From the NCBI GenBank assembly GCA_021613335.1, contig JAJTWR010000044.1:4295501-4359500 (forward strand): a DNA stretch of 64,000 bases. The letters run 5' to 3'. How positions within the stretch are numbered: position 1 is the stretch's first letter; each line of letters opens with the position of its first letter. The DNA is from Whitmania pigra (taxonomy: Eukaryota; Annelida; Clitellata; Hirudinida; Haemopidae). Shown here piece by piece: positions 47,000 through 59,093 of the stretch. A program made the translations under genes and the position numbers. The notes beneath the pieces were generated by a model. The model ran no database searches and was not told where the DNA came from. It saw nothing but the letters and a program-made list of their open reading frames with translations.

Positions 47000-49520
47000 T
47001 AAGGTTTACTTCTGAAGAAATTTAATTTATCTTTCTCACAATACTAATCTATTTGTCATCAGACACTTATTTTTCAAGTTATTTGCGCTTAACAGCTTTG
47101 ATTCAAATTCGTTTTGTTTTTATGCTACAAACTTGACAGCAGGGTTGTGTTGTTACTATACTAATCATTTTGACAGGAATTATATCCCTTGGGCTACAAC
47201 GTATATTTTTTTGTTTCTTGTTCAGAATTTTTAAATAAACGAATTCAAACAACTAAAAACAATACAAAAATCTTCGGTGAATCAACAAAAGACAAATAAA
47301 AATTACATTATTGGTTACAAATTTTAATGAACTGCAACAATTGGATTCTTGAAACAAAAATAATTGCTTATTCATTGAAGTAAGTTCTTAGGAAATGTTT
47401 GGGTTGGCAAAAAATGCCGTCGTCCGTAAAATAGCGGACGTTTGCGGAGGAAGGCGATGGGAGACAAAATCTGCAATTTTTACGGACGTCTTTTATAGAC
47501 GCCTCCTGCAATATACCGATGATAACTTTCCACGTATATATAAAATCCTTTGTATAAAGTTATAAGCAGACATTGTTTTTATAAGCTCTTAGTTATGCAA
47601 TGGACTTTCATCAAATAAATAAATATGAGCGCTGCATGCTGATTGGCTCTCGCTACAACTGCTCCGACAACTTGTTATTTGGTTACTCTAACATGGCTCT
47701 TTGTAAGTGGTTTTTTATATGAAACCATTTAAAATGTCTGATGACGTCATTTTGGAGATGACTAGGACCAGGGACGTTGTCCCCCGACTTTAGACTAGAT
47801 GGAAAAAACATCATCTTGTCATGATTTATGAGGGTTTGGCCTCGTGACTTTTGGCTAGAAGCAAATAAAGGTCTCCTCAGATTGTGCGAGGGTTTGTCCG
47901 CTAAAAAAGCTGAAATGACTAGGATGTGTTGTTGCAAATTCCAATAGTAATGAAAATAACAGTAATAATGAGTAACATCATCCACAAGTATGGATGTGTT
48001 CATTTCTTTCTGATTTGATCTGTCATTCATCAACTAGTCATTTAATTGCTTTGACCATACCTCCTTTAATGAATAGGTTGTTCAAGGCTGATATTTTTTT
48101 GTCGGTTGAATAATACTAGTTATTATTTACATCGTTTTAATAATTTTTTGTTTTGTAGTTAATAATAATAAATTGCATCAACTAACGATTTTGAGTTTAG
48201 GCTACGATTCCTTTTTAATTATGCGGAACGAATAAACGCATTTCAAAGAAATCTTGGAAAAAGTAGGTTTGCTGTCACGGAAAGCTTTTCTTGTTTTAAA
48301 GTCTTTTATGTTAAAAATAATGTATACAATAAACTATATAAAATGTTGAAATTTAGCTTTTAACCAATAATAACCCAGTTATTTCGGTATTTATTAGAAT
48401 TAATAAAAAAAATAATAATTAGTAATTAATAATTAATGTTTTATTAGATTCTATTATTCTACGTTATGTTTTAAAAATGTTATTATTTTTATTATACACC
48501 AGATTATGAAAAATGTCACTAGGATTTACATTACCCACTAGTAGATTTGGAATCTCAGGTCGTGCATGCTTCTCGATTGACTACTTTATGGTGAATATCT
48601 CTCAAACTAATTTGAATTGGAAGGTCAAACTTCAGATTATGGAAGAAAACTTCATTTTCTAACATGCTTAAAAGAATGAGTTCTCTAAAATGGTTGAAGT
48701 CGAGATTTTAGGCACTTGTATGTTCTGCAGAACATTTATTATATCTTTCTTAATATAACGTTCAAACGTTTTTTTCTATGATTATAATGTTCGTTAGATT
48801 GTAATTACCTATACTTTTATAAAGTGATTCTTAAACGAAAATGAATGTTTGTTTTAAACACGTTTTTATTAATATCTGCTAAATATATGTAGTTAGAAAT
48901 TCAACTTCAGACATTTGTCTCCAAGTCATGGGTGATATTTAATTTTAATACTTGTACTTTAGAATGTATTACTGAAAGGATTTGAATGCAATTTTACCCT
49001 AATATATTCATTTCAATATTGTTCACTTTTAAACACACTATACTTTCTATCGCCTATTGATTAGATAAGCTCATCGTAATCGATCTGACAAGAAAGATTT
49101 AAAGATATAGATTTAATTCTTAGCACGGAATATATGCATTAAAAAATAAAACCTTGGTCTAATCGTAAGTAGACCTTAGGACAAGGGGGTCATTCAAAAA
49201 AGCTCGCAAGTGGGGGGCTTCAAAAGCATACTAAGAATACTGAGAGGGGAGGGCAATTGCTTTTTGCGAAATAAAAACGAAATAATTTATATTTTTATTG
49301 ATTTTATTTTTATTTCTTAAAAATATAATTTTATTGATAATTTTGGGACCGTCCAAAAATATGTCACGCTCGAGGGGGAGGGGGTAAACCTCTATGTAAC
49401 GTGACACAAATTAAAAATTAAAGTTAAGGTTTTTTGCGGACATCTTTTGTTGACGACCCCCAATGAAAAAAGCGTCCTCAAATTCAATTTTGTGTTTCCC
49501 TGCGCCCCAATAGAGATCTG
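47000..49520. other. Interior of the foldback element
   Basis: No transposase motif is visible. There is a LINE 3' tail at about 47,588-47,625. GC-rich segments of unknown type lie at about 47,400-47,500 and 49,160-49,510; both contain a TTTACGGACGTC/TTTTGCGGACATC motif near GACG-rich DNA. A 116-codon minus frame (47,683-48,033) is not recognised. Confidence 0.5.
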
Positions 49521-49529
49521 CCGTCATAA

Positions 49530-50290
49530 CTCTGCTCATTGTAATATTAATTCAACATTAGCCACATTATCTGTATAGCGTAAAGAGTCTTGATATTCAG
49601 AATCTATTTTTAGCTCTCAATATGGATATTGGTGGGCTATAGGAAAGAGGCACTCATTATAATATTGGTTCAACGCTTGACAAGCTAGCCTCATTATCTA
49701 TATGGCTTAAAGAGTCTTGATATTCAGAATCTATTTTTAGCTCTCAATATGGATATTGGTGGGCTATATGGAAAGAGGCACTCATTATAATATTAGTTCA
49801 TAGCTTGTCAAACTAACTTCATTATCTATATGGCTTAAAGAGTCTTGATATTCAGAATCTATTTTTAGCTCTCAATATAGATATTGGTGGGCTATGGAAA
49901 AGGGATGCTCATTATAATATTAATATTACACTAGCCTCATTATTTGTATAGCGTAAAGAGTCTTGATATTCAGAATCTATAGCTTCAGCTCTCAATATGA
50001 ATATTGGTGGGCTATATGGAAAGAGGCACTCATTATAATATTAGTTCAACGCTTGTCAAGCTAGCCTCATTATCTATATGGCTTAAAGAGTCTTGATATT
50101 CAGAATCTATTTTTAGCTCTCAATATGGATATTGGTGGGCTATGGAAAAGGACCGCTCATTATAATATTAATATTACACTAGCCTCATTATCTGTATGGC
50201 TTAAAGAGTCTTGATATTCAGAATCTATTTTTAGCTCTCAATATGGATATTGATGGGCTATAGACGCTCAATATTATTTCAACACTTGCA
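49530..50290 (-). repeat. Right-arm tandem array of the foldback element
   Basis: Six inverted units with the key AGTCTTGATATTCAGAATCT at about 49,587, 49,714, 49,842, 49,960, 50,090 and 50,208. Reading inwards from the end the spacings are 118, 130, 118, 128 and 127. The left arm reads 118, 128, 117, 118 and 127, so one unit type differs between the arms. Confidence 0.9.
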
Positions 50291-51107
50291 TCATTTATAT
50301 GTGTAGTTTAAATAACCTGTTTTTGTGTGTTATTTGTTTTTTGTTAATGTTCATTAATTAGCCCGGTTAAAAATCCCTTTATAGCTCTCCGAGTACATAA
50401 TGATATTGTGAGCATATAAAATATATTTATAATTTGAAACAATTTTGTCAAATTAAAATATTTATATATGTACGGTTAAAAGTAAATTAAATTTAATTTT
50501 GGAATAGCATTTTGAATGTTTAACAAAAGCGACATTCATTATGTGTAACTATCTTAAGTGACACAGATATTCTAAATACATATATATTATAAATTTTCAC
50601 TAATTTTTTAATAATTAAACAACGTTTTGTGTTGAAATAATTTGGTTTGTTTTATTTCAACATATACATAATTTATTATTATAATAGGGGGGCGTGGTTT
50701 ATCTTTGTTTACTAAGGAATGTCTGTATAGATATTAAACTGCGATTACTCCAGTCCACTGCCCTCGTTGTGTTATAATGTTTTGACTATCCATAAAAAGA
50801 TACTGAATATAATTCAACAAAATAATTAATTATAAACTTAATTATGCTCTACGTTTACAGCAGTATATCCGATGGTAACTTTGGTGAAAAGATCAATGCT
50901 TTACATTTAATATTGAACAAACTTTTGAATTGAAAATAACTTATTTGGTGGTGTGACTTTAAAGATGCAGAATATTTTTGGTGTTTTTTTCTTAAATTAT
51001 TATTCTTCATCTTCATGCATTTGCACGCTTCATACTTCCGACCCCCCCCCGTCCATGTATATTCAGGGGTTTAATGGTTCCAAAACAACTTTTATTCTTA
51101 TGCACCA

Positions 51108-54100
51108 TTACAAACATTTGTATGTCAAGTCATATTGTCCATAACAACCATCAAGCAGTGTCTTCAAGCTATCTTCAAGATGCTGCTGAGTTAATGCATG
51201 AGCCCATTGGATTTTAGAAGGACAATAACTATAGCGAAATTGCTGAAGATCAGGCGTGCAAGGACCACTGAATCTAAGGCTGTACTCCCATCCTGTTGGC
51301 TTGGAAAGTTTATCTACTTGGTCCAGAGTGGCTCCAGCATCAGGATTTGATTCCTGGGCAACCTCTCTTACCTGCTATGAAAACAGGAAGAACCAGTTTA
51401 CATTTGAATAATGATTCATATTTATTATATATAATATAAATAATAATTAAATAACATTTTCAGGACAACATCATCTGAGTTTCAGGCAATTACAAAGAAA
51501 TCAACTATTATTTTGCAGTTAAGTGAAATTAGTTTTGGCACCTTGAACAGCATCCTATCAGAAAGTGCATGGTCACCACACCACTTATTTTATACATTTT
51601 ATTTTTTTGAGCACCCAACATTACTATAATAAATCATTATTTTATCACCTTGCAACCATTTAGGAAGAACTTATGAATGATCCTGCCTAGTTTTGTATTT
51701 GAAGGAAGTTCAGTACTTGATCTCAAAATTGAAGCTTCCCCAAATCCCACAAGATTGCAAACAAATTTATGAAGCTCAAGGTCATCAACTGTATGGGAGG
51801 GATCAACTTGTCTGAACTTCTTCGACAAGTATCGGGCCTTTGCCAATCTTTCCTCAACAAATTTCAGGCGATGAATGAGGTCCTGAGGAATGTAAATAAG
51901 AACATGTAAAAGAAAAATAAAGTTATTCCCACTTCTATTCTTACTGAAGAAACACAAATTTTCTAGGAACAAAAATAATTACTGTGTACAATATTTATTC
52001 ATGTATTTTCTAAAGAAACTATCCAGTAAAACCACCAGTAAAATAACTGTCACCTTAAATTTCTGGATCCAATCACTGGAAGAATAATACTTAGGTGCTC
52101 CAAGGCTACCAAGCTCCTCCACTTTATTTTGGATTTCTTTGAGATGAACATTAAGGAAGGGAAGCTTAATCTGAGCTAATAGATTAAAAAGTATTGTTAA
52201 CATAATTGATTTTCAATAGTTTCAGAAAATGGTACATATTATACATATGAAACATAAAGTCTAAATACATTAATAAACTTGATCACTAAATTCAATTAGA
52301 ACTTCTAACTTGTAATAATAATCAATATTATAAAATAATAACATCCTGATAAACATACTTAGCTTCACAAGTCTGGTGACAGTTAAGCGCATCAGCATTG
52401 GCATGAATCCAAACACCAGATCAGAAGTTTTCACCAAGGTCATCCAGAAGAGAACCTTCAGTTATGATTGATCATCATCATCTAATCACTAATGAATGTA
52501 ATAATTTACATTTGTAAATAAATAAACTGTCATTGCCCTCCAACTGCTTTTTTGAAATAATAAACAAATAAGTCAAATTCGTCAATCACCACCATCATGT
52601 TCATTGCTAATTTATTGTCACTATATATCAGCCAGTCATAAATTCAATAAAACGTCATTATTGAAAACACCATAAATACTAATCAATTATTTAATATAAC
52701 TATATACTATTATATATATATATAATACTAAAATAATACTATTATATTATATATATATATATCTACTATTATATATATATATATATATAATATAAGTATA
52801 TATTAATATAAATTATATATAATATATATTAAAACCCGTAATGATGGCCTATTCAAAATATTCCCGTCAAAACAGCCCCATCAAAACAGCTCAATAAAAT
52901 TTATTGTAAAAAAATAATAAGCTAAATTAAATGTAAATTAGTCACATCAAATTAGTTAAATTGTGAGCAATTTCGCTTAGATAATTGAGAGGTTCTGTTT
53001 TGAAAAAGAGTATGAAAATGTTTAGTTTCATGTAATTTTTTCGATAAGCTATATTAAATTGCAACTCCAGATCATAACCCTCATTGAACACATTGCAACA
53101 GGAACTCGGGGAAGGATTGAAAGAAATTACTTGACTTACATGATTTAACGAGTGTTTGGTAATTTTTCTAAGTGTTGACTCTCTTTGTGCAGATTGCACA
53201 TGTTGCTTGTCATACGATAAGTTATATTAAATATATTGAATCCTAAAAATATTTTAGACGATAAATCTACCACTTAATAAAATTTCCTGATACCAAATAA
53301 ACTCAAAGCTGTCATAAAAGTATTCAAACCACTAATTGCACATTAAATTTGGAATCACTTATCAGTTAATGTATTCAACTCAAAAAATTAATCTTTTTTT
53401 TTAAAGGTACATCGATGAATCACCATATATTTATATATTAATCAATTATCTTAGACAATATCAAATCCCTATTCGTAATATAAAGTTGTAATACATCTAG
53501 CAGCACCAGATACGAACCTCATTTAGAGGCACTGCATAAATGATAGCTAATGGATAAAAAAAGTGCCTTCATGTGTTATTCAAATACAGCAAAAACTGCC
53601 TATAAGGGACATTTTGCAGCAAAAAAAGAGCCCTTTATCAAGTTGTCTATGGTTTAAACCATAGGAAATGGTAAACCCATCAAAATTGATAATTAGAAGA
53701 CAATTTACCACATTTTTAGATGTGACATAAGAAAATGTTAATATCATTATTAAAAAACATTTGATTGCAGCTTGTTCTTTTCCGTGTCCCTTAACTTTGC
53801 CTTCCAGATATTCTCCTGAATTCTTGATAATTCAACTAGTAAGTCTTTCTAAGGTGTTGAATTAGGGTAGAATAATAGCTCTTTATAATCCTCAAGGTGT
53901 TCAACAAATTTTTAGTTTAAGATGTTGAAGCTGTTGACATTGACGGTTCTATCAAGTTATTCATCTCCTTGAATGATCTCAACATAAAATTGCTTTCTCA
54001 GTTCAACCACCACTGCTGCAAACATTGTAGTTCTGTCCAATGGAACTGCTACTGGTAGATTTTTGGATCAAGCAAGAGAATCATTCAAAAACTTTACAAA

Positions 54101-57100
54101 TGAGTTCCTTATATTGACATTGCCTCTCCTGTACTTGTTTGCCTTGACTTCCTTAGTTTTTCCATATTTCATTTTAATCTCTTCATTCCTTTCGATGATG
54201 TTCGATATCTGATGTCCTTGCTAAATTTTGAGATAGAATTAGTTCTTTAAAATGCAGAAATCTCAATTTTCTTTTTAAACAGCAACCAGCCATTGTCTTT
54301 TCTGAGAATCTATCACTAACAAATCTATTGGAAATCCATCAAGTCACTTAAACATGAGCAAAACAGGAAGTTTGAAATCTAGCCTAAGCACAAATCCAAA
54401 GAATTTTTATCACCCACTTTTTAAAAAAAATTTTTAATTTAAAAAACTATGCTTATAGGCAAGTTTGACAGGTTCTTAATTTAACACTGTCATTAGGCAT
54501 CAAATTGTATTACTAAAAAATCGTTCTTGAAAAAAGCTCCTAGAATCAGTTTTTCCTCTATCAAGGTGTCCGTATAGGCAGTTTTTACGATATGTTTATG
54601 TGTGTTTATCACGCACCTCGTAACTTTCTTCATCCATTTCAATGTCCATCTCAGATGCATCCCTGGCTTTCTTCTTTTTAATGCAACTATTCAATGCCTG
54701 CAGTGACAATGATGTTGGTCACATAAAAATTGTGATTTAAATAAAAGTAATTATGATAATGACCAACAAGAGTGAAGGCCATTATCGTGATAAAAAAATA
54801 ATAAATGTAAATAAAGTTTTACTTGTAGCTTCTGAAGCAGCTCTGTGTTATCCAAGTAAGACACAGGTTCCAAACTTCAAGAAATAAAGCAGACTTAATT
54901 GGGTCAATAAAATTATATTTAAATAACCCGCTAAGCTAGTATCCAGTTATTAGAAATGAATAATCAAGATTTGAGTATCTAGGACATCAGGCTGAGTTGG
55001 ATTCTGTGATAGTTTGCTGGGTCTGTTTTCGGGCCTATCTTTCTGACAAGAATACAGGCACATCATATACGAAAAAGATACCTTTATATAATTAAATTAC
55101 TTTTCCATGCCATGTTTACAACAATATATTAGGTATTTCATTGATCAATTAAATAATGACTAGATTTAGAAAGTAGGGGTAAATATAAATTAAAGCTGTT
55201 ATTATACTCCTTAATCAATGAGGCAATAAAAATCCTCTCCACTCTAGTTTCAATGCTTTAACAAATTGTTATTAAATACCCTTTAATTTCACAATTGCTT
55301 TCCAAACAATAATTCATTTCCAGAAAAAACTCCCCCCACAGCTGAGTTACTGCTCTGACACCTCCGTGGTACTTGTTGACAATGCACAAGCATATTGCCA
55401 AACGACCAGTGAGACTAGAAGATTGAGCTGACTTGAAGTACTCTGATAGTTCCTAAATTTTTAATTACATTCATGAATTGCACATGTGAAAGAAGCTTCA
55501 ATGAATAAAAAATAAGATGTTAAACTACTTTGTATGAAAGGAAAAACTTGTCCTCAATTTCATCTTCAACAGTGGTTGTACTGGGGTTACTTCCAATTGA
55601 GTATTGAGGTGGTTGTAAGTTTGCATCACAAAACAAGAACTGAAAGTAATGTTTTAAAGATATCAACAAAAATTAAATATTTTGAAGTTCAAACCAATAC
55701 CAAACATAAAAGAAATAACTGTCAAATGTCATCTTTTACACTATTGCAACCAACACATACATTACTATACTCACTATCAGTTATCTGAAATAAGTTATCA
55801 TAACCTACATCAAGAATGACATTGAGTGATTCAACAGGAATGAGTGATTCCTCAGGTTCAAGGATAAATTTTGATGTGACCTTCCTGACCTTAGGTTCTA
55901 TTAAATCTTGCATGGCCAGAAATGCATTGACCTCTGAAATGTTTCATCTTAAATGAATTGCTGATGCACTGGATTACATACAGATTTATATAAAATAAAG
56001 TTTGAATAAATGCAATTAAATAAACAAAAGTCAAATTTTGATTGTTTTCATCAGCCTGTAACCTACCTTCTCTTTCTTTATATGTTCTTCTTCGATTCAG
56101 TATTGAACGCATTTGAGGATATGACAACAGTGACACATTTACTTCTGAAGTGCACAGGCTTAGGAACATTTTAATACAGCCTCCTTATGATGACAACAGC
56201 ATTTACATGACTAATATTTATACATAATTAAATATTATAATAGAATTAATGGTATTAAATACAAAATTGAAGTGACAAGAACATCAATTTAATTAATTGT
56301 AAAAACGAAATTAATAAAAGTAATAAAATAAATTCCAAACCCAGTGGAACATCAGATGTATCTGCAACTTTAACTTTAACTGACCATTCATCAGCTTCAC
56401 AAGGATCCAAATCCCTTTAATTTCAAATTAAATAAATTAGTAATTTTAAACGAATCCCTTTTAATATTAATAACCCCAAACCACTTACATATGTGTTCTA
56501 GAATCAGAGGCTTTATAGTCCAATGAATCTAACCAAGTAGCACAAAGCTCAAACACACTGTGAATGTGTTATTTGAATATGTGAATAGACAAATATATGA
56601 ATAGAGTGAATGAGTAATTTGGCCATGAATGTAAGCTTACTTCAATGGGTTTTCATTATCATCATGATATTCAAATTTCATGCCCCCAAATTCAATTGTT
56701 GAGATGGCATGATCTGCATATGATGTAAACATTAATTAACAATCATATAATCAATAATAAGTGGCTAGTTTGAGCTAAAATCGTTAACTACTTTATTTCA
56801 AAATTTTTGTAGTTATCAAAATCCCCAATCCCCTGTATGCTATCAATATTGTGGTATCCATCTACGGCCCATAAAGTAGGCAAACAGTGGCTGCCTCAAG
56901 CAACTCAGTCCTTTGTCCAACAGCAACGTCCTAATTTCCATAGCATACTTAATTCTATTTCATTTGTATAGCACCATATGCATAGCGCCAGAGGCACTTC
57001 TTGAAACCATTTATATAGCGTTCCTTCCCAAGGGCGCTTGTAGCAGTGCAGGTTTTGAATATGACACATTATGACTCTTGCCATTACCGCTGCATGCTGG

Positions 57101-59093
57101 CACATAACCCCTTCGGCCAACCTCCATGCACTATGCACAGGGCCGTGGGTTGTTTTGTCAATAGAACATGACAATCTGTTAACTGAATAAAAATAACATA
57201 CTACGGCTGAGTAAAATAATGTACCGTGGAGGTGTTTGCATGGATAACCTGACGGTTCATCAAATTTGTAAGTGAGCCTCGCAGAGACACTTGCAGGGTC
57301 TTGTATCAGCATCTCCTTATTGAATAACAATCTTTATAATTATTCCTAACAACGATGAATTAGCCTCATATATTCACAAACGCAGTTTGATATGAGAAAA
57401 CAGCCACAAAAATTGATATGATTCCTCAAAAATTACAATGACTATTGTGCCATGTTATCAATATTCTTAGGTTCAATATTCAATGTTCATAACTATATTA
57501 TTTGTGAACTGCACCAACCAAATCTTTGAGCACATCACTAAAGTGATTCATGTCACAAAAATGTATGTCCGCATCTTCTATGCAACACGTAGAGAAGAAT
57601 GTCCAGAAACCAGTCCAATATAATACACCAACATAAAAGTCTGGATAAACCTTCACAAACAAGGGAACATTATTGTTATGCCTGAAATGGAACAAATTGA
57701 TGATAATAATAATGTCAACAACATTTATTTAACAACAGAATAACAGTTATGCATTTTGATCACTAAGATAGTTAAATTACACCAATCCATCAACTCACCA
57801 ATACTTTACTGAGGCAGCTGATGAGAGTTGCTCAAGCAATGACCTTGGGTGAAAGTCAAAATTCGGAATATATCCCCATTCATGTTCTAAGACAATGAAA
57901 TCCTTGAGGCCGAAATAGCTGCAAAGAGGGTCAGCATCACGTTCGGAAAACAAGTTTGATTTATCCTTCATATCCCTCCATGCTTTTGGAATTTCAATTG
58001 TTTCCGTTTTGTCTCCTAATTCATTAATTTATTTGGAAGTCTTGTTATTTTTATGGGCATCCAGTAATTCATTTGAAAAAAATAAACTGCCACTATAGTA
58101 ACCAAGTGATGAATAAGTCAATTAAAAATGAAAAGACTGAAACGTTCCAAAAGCACCTTGATCATCAGTATCACCACTTTCTTTTTCCTCACAGATTTCA
58201 GAAATCCAGTGTCGAGTCATGCTAAATTGGCAATCAGCAAACACGAGAATTTCAACAGATTTATTCCAAGATGGCTGCCCAGAGGGTTCATTGGAACATT
58301 TCCAGTCAGACAAAACTTGTTCCATTTTTTCAACAAGGCTATTAACACAAACAAAATATTTCTACCCTCAAACAATTTCAATCTTTTGATCGTTTTATGT
58401 ACTTTAAAGTACTCTAAGGACTAAAACTAAACAAAGAAAAAACTGTAGCAAATAAATTTAAATGAATTTCGAGCCTCAAAATTCAAACCTATTCCATTGG
58501 AAATCAGTCTCGTCAAAAGTTCCGTAATTATCTGAATTCTGGTGAACAAGTAATATTCATTGGCGGTGAAGATATTGGAAAGGTCAATAATTTCGGGACA
58601 TTTCAAGACGACGGTGAAGTTAGCAAGACTTCAGCAAGAACTTTGACATCTAATAACTCTAGAACGCGAAAGTAAAGCATTTTTATATCTATGTAAACAA
58701 GGAATCGGTCTTTTTTTAAAAATTAAATTTTGGTACTTGCGCTGGAGACACGTTAACGAAACATATATTTTTAGAAAGGAAATAATTTGTAGATTTTAAA
58801 TATGTTTTTAAAATTTCAAGCGCGTTAAGGAATTTTACGTTATCGGCGCTCAAAGCTTTAAACGTTCACCAAAAATTCATTTTTATTCAAAATACATTAT
58901 TTTTTTACGTGCATCATTTGCTAAAGCAAGACCTTTCTGACAAAAAAAAATTATATTTTTAGCTCTACGCGTTCCAGAGTTATTGGTTGTCAAAGTTCTT
59001 GCTGAACTCTTGCTAACTTCACCGTCGTCATTTAAAGATAGAAGCCGTTACGTTAATAATGGCTTTTCCTCGAAATACATTAGTTACCTTCAT
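51108..59093 (-). CDS. RAB3GAP1: RAB3GAP1-like gene, copy a (19 exons, about 782 codons)
   Basis: Exons from the ATG: 59088-59093, 58489-58538, 58157-58338, 57799-58015, 57519-57681, 57225-57315, 56641-56713, 56489-56557, 56341-56414, 56067-56183, 55761-55933, 55529-55639, 55280-55452, 54823-54874, 54617-54697, 52359-52455, 52054-52175, 51649-51882, 51108-51371. Phases join throughout and the total is 2,349 bases (783 codons with stop). Clear matches to human RAB3GAP1 are EYFKSAQSSSLTGRLAICLC, YHGGVRAVTQLWGEFFLEM, LLQKLQALNSCIKKKKARD, VKTSDLVFGFMP, FVEERLAKARYLSKKF and KLGRIIHKFFLNG. The human protein is 981 residues. The missing part lies between exons 15 and 16 and would hold the catalytic Arg finger. 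Exons 16 and 19 are the least certain. Confidence 0.88.
52680..52830. repeat. (TA)n microsatellite in intron 15 of copy a
   Basis: Runs of TATATATA broken by TACTATTA. Length instability or assembly error is likely here. Confidence 0.85.
53587..54590 (-). mobile_element. pogo/Tigger-like element in intron 15 of RAB3GAP1 copy a
   Basis: The inverted ends share AAAAACTGCCTATA(A/C)GGACA and are flanked by TA at 53,585-53,586 and 54,591-54,592. The 1,004-bp interior is degenerate. On the minus strand a helix-turn-helix-like stretch (EIKMKYGKTKEVKANKYRRG, then VPLDRTTMFAAVVVELRK) can be made out. Its right end is only 26 bases from exon 15, and the missing Arg-finger coding segment would be expected in this same intron. 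Confidence 0.7.
58608..59028. mobile_element. MITE-1, complete 421-bp copy in intron 1 of RAB3GAP1 copy a
   Basis: Perfect inverted termini ACGACGGTGAAGTTAGCAAG and CTTGCTAACTTCACCGTCGT. The flanks CATTTCAAG (58,599-58,607) and CATTTAAAG (59,029-59,037) are a 9-bp direct repeat with one mismatch. A 9-bp duplication and long inverted termini suggest a Mutator-like (MULE) relative. Copy b has an empty site (about 2,970-2,985). The element is non-coding. Confidence 0.88.

Larger units (their letters stand above)
45795..50754. mobile_element. Foldback-like transposon, 4,960 bp, with 9-bp target duplication
   Basis: The outermost bases ACTGGAGTAATCGCAG (left) and their inverse (right) begin arms of about 1.2 kb each. 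Each arm is a near-perfect inverted copy of the other: about 450-490 bp unique, then six tandem units. The direct repeat CCACTGCCC flanks it at 45,786-45,794 and 50,755-50,763. Long arms built of tandem units plus 9-bp duplications are the pattern of Drosophila FB elements. The 2.5-kb interior shows no recognisable transposase. It is inserted in an LTR. Confidence 0.92.

Noticed and set aside
47683..48033. Transposase of the foldback element
   Set aside because: The 116-codon frame has no DDE, zinc or helix-turn-helix motif that I can see.
46290..50290. CRISPR array or satellite DNA
   Set aside because: Units of about 120 bp without short spacers, arranged as two inverted arrays within a transposon with target duplication.
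52942..53199. The missing Arg-finger exon of RAB3GAP1 copy a
   Set aside because: The translation in all minus frames lacks the expected W-SPRD region; the frame looks random.
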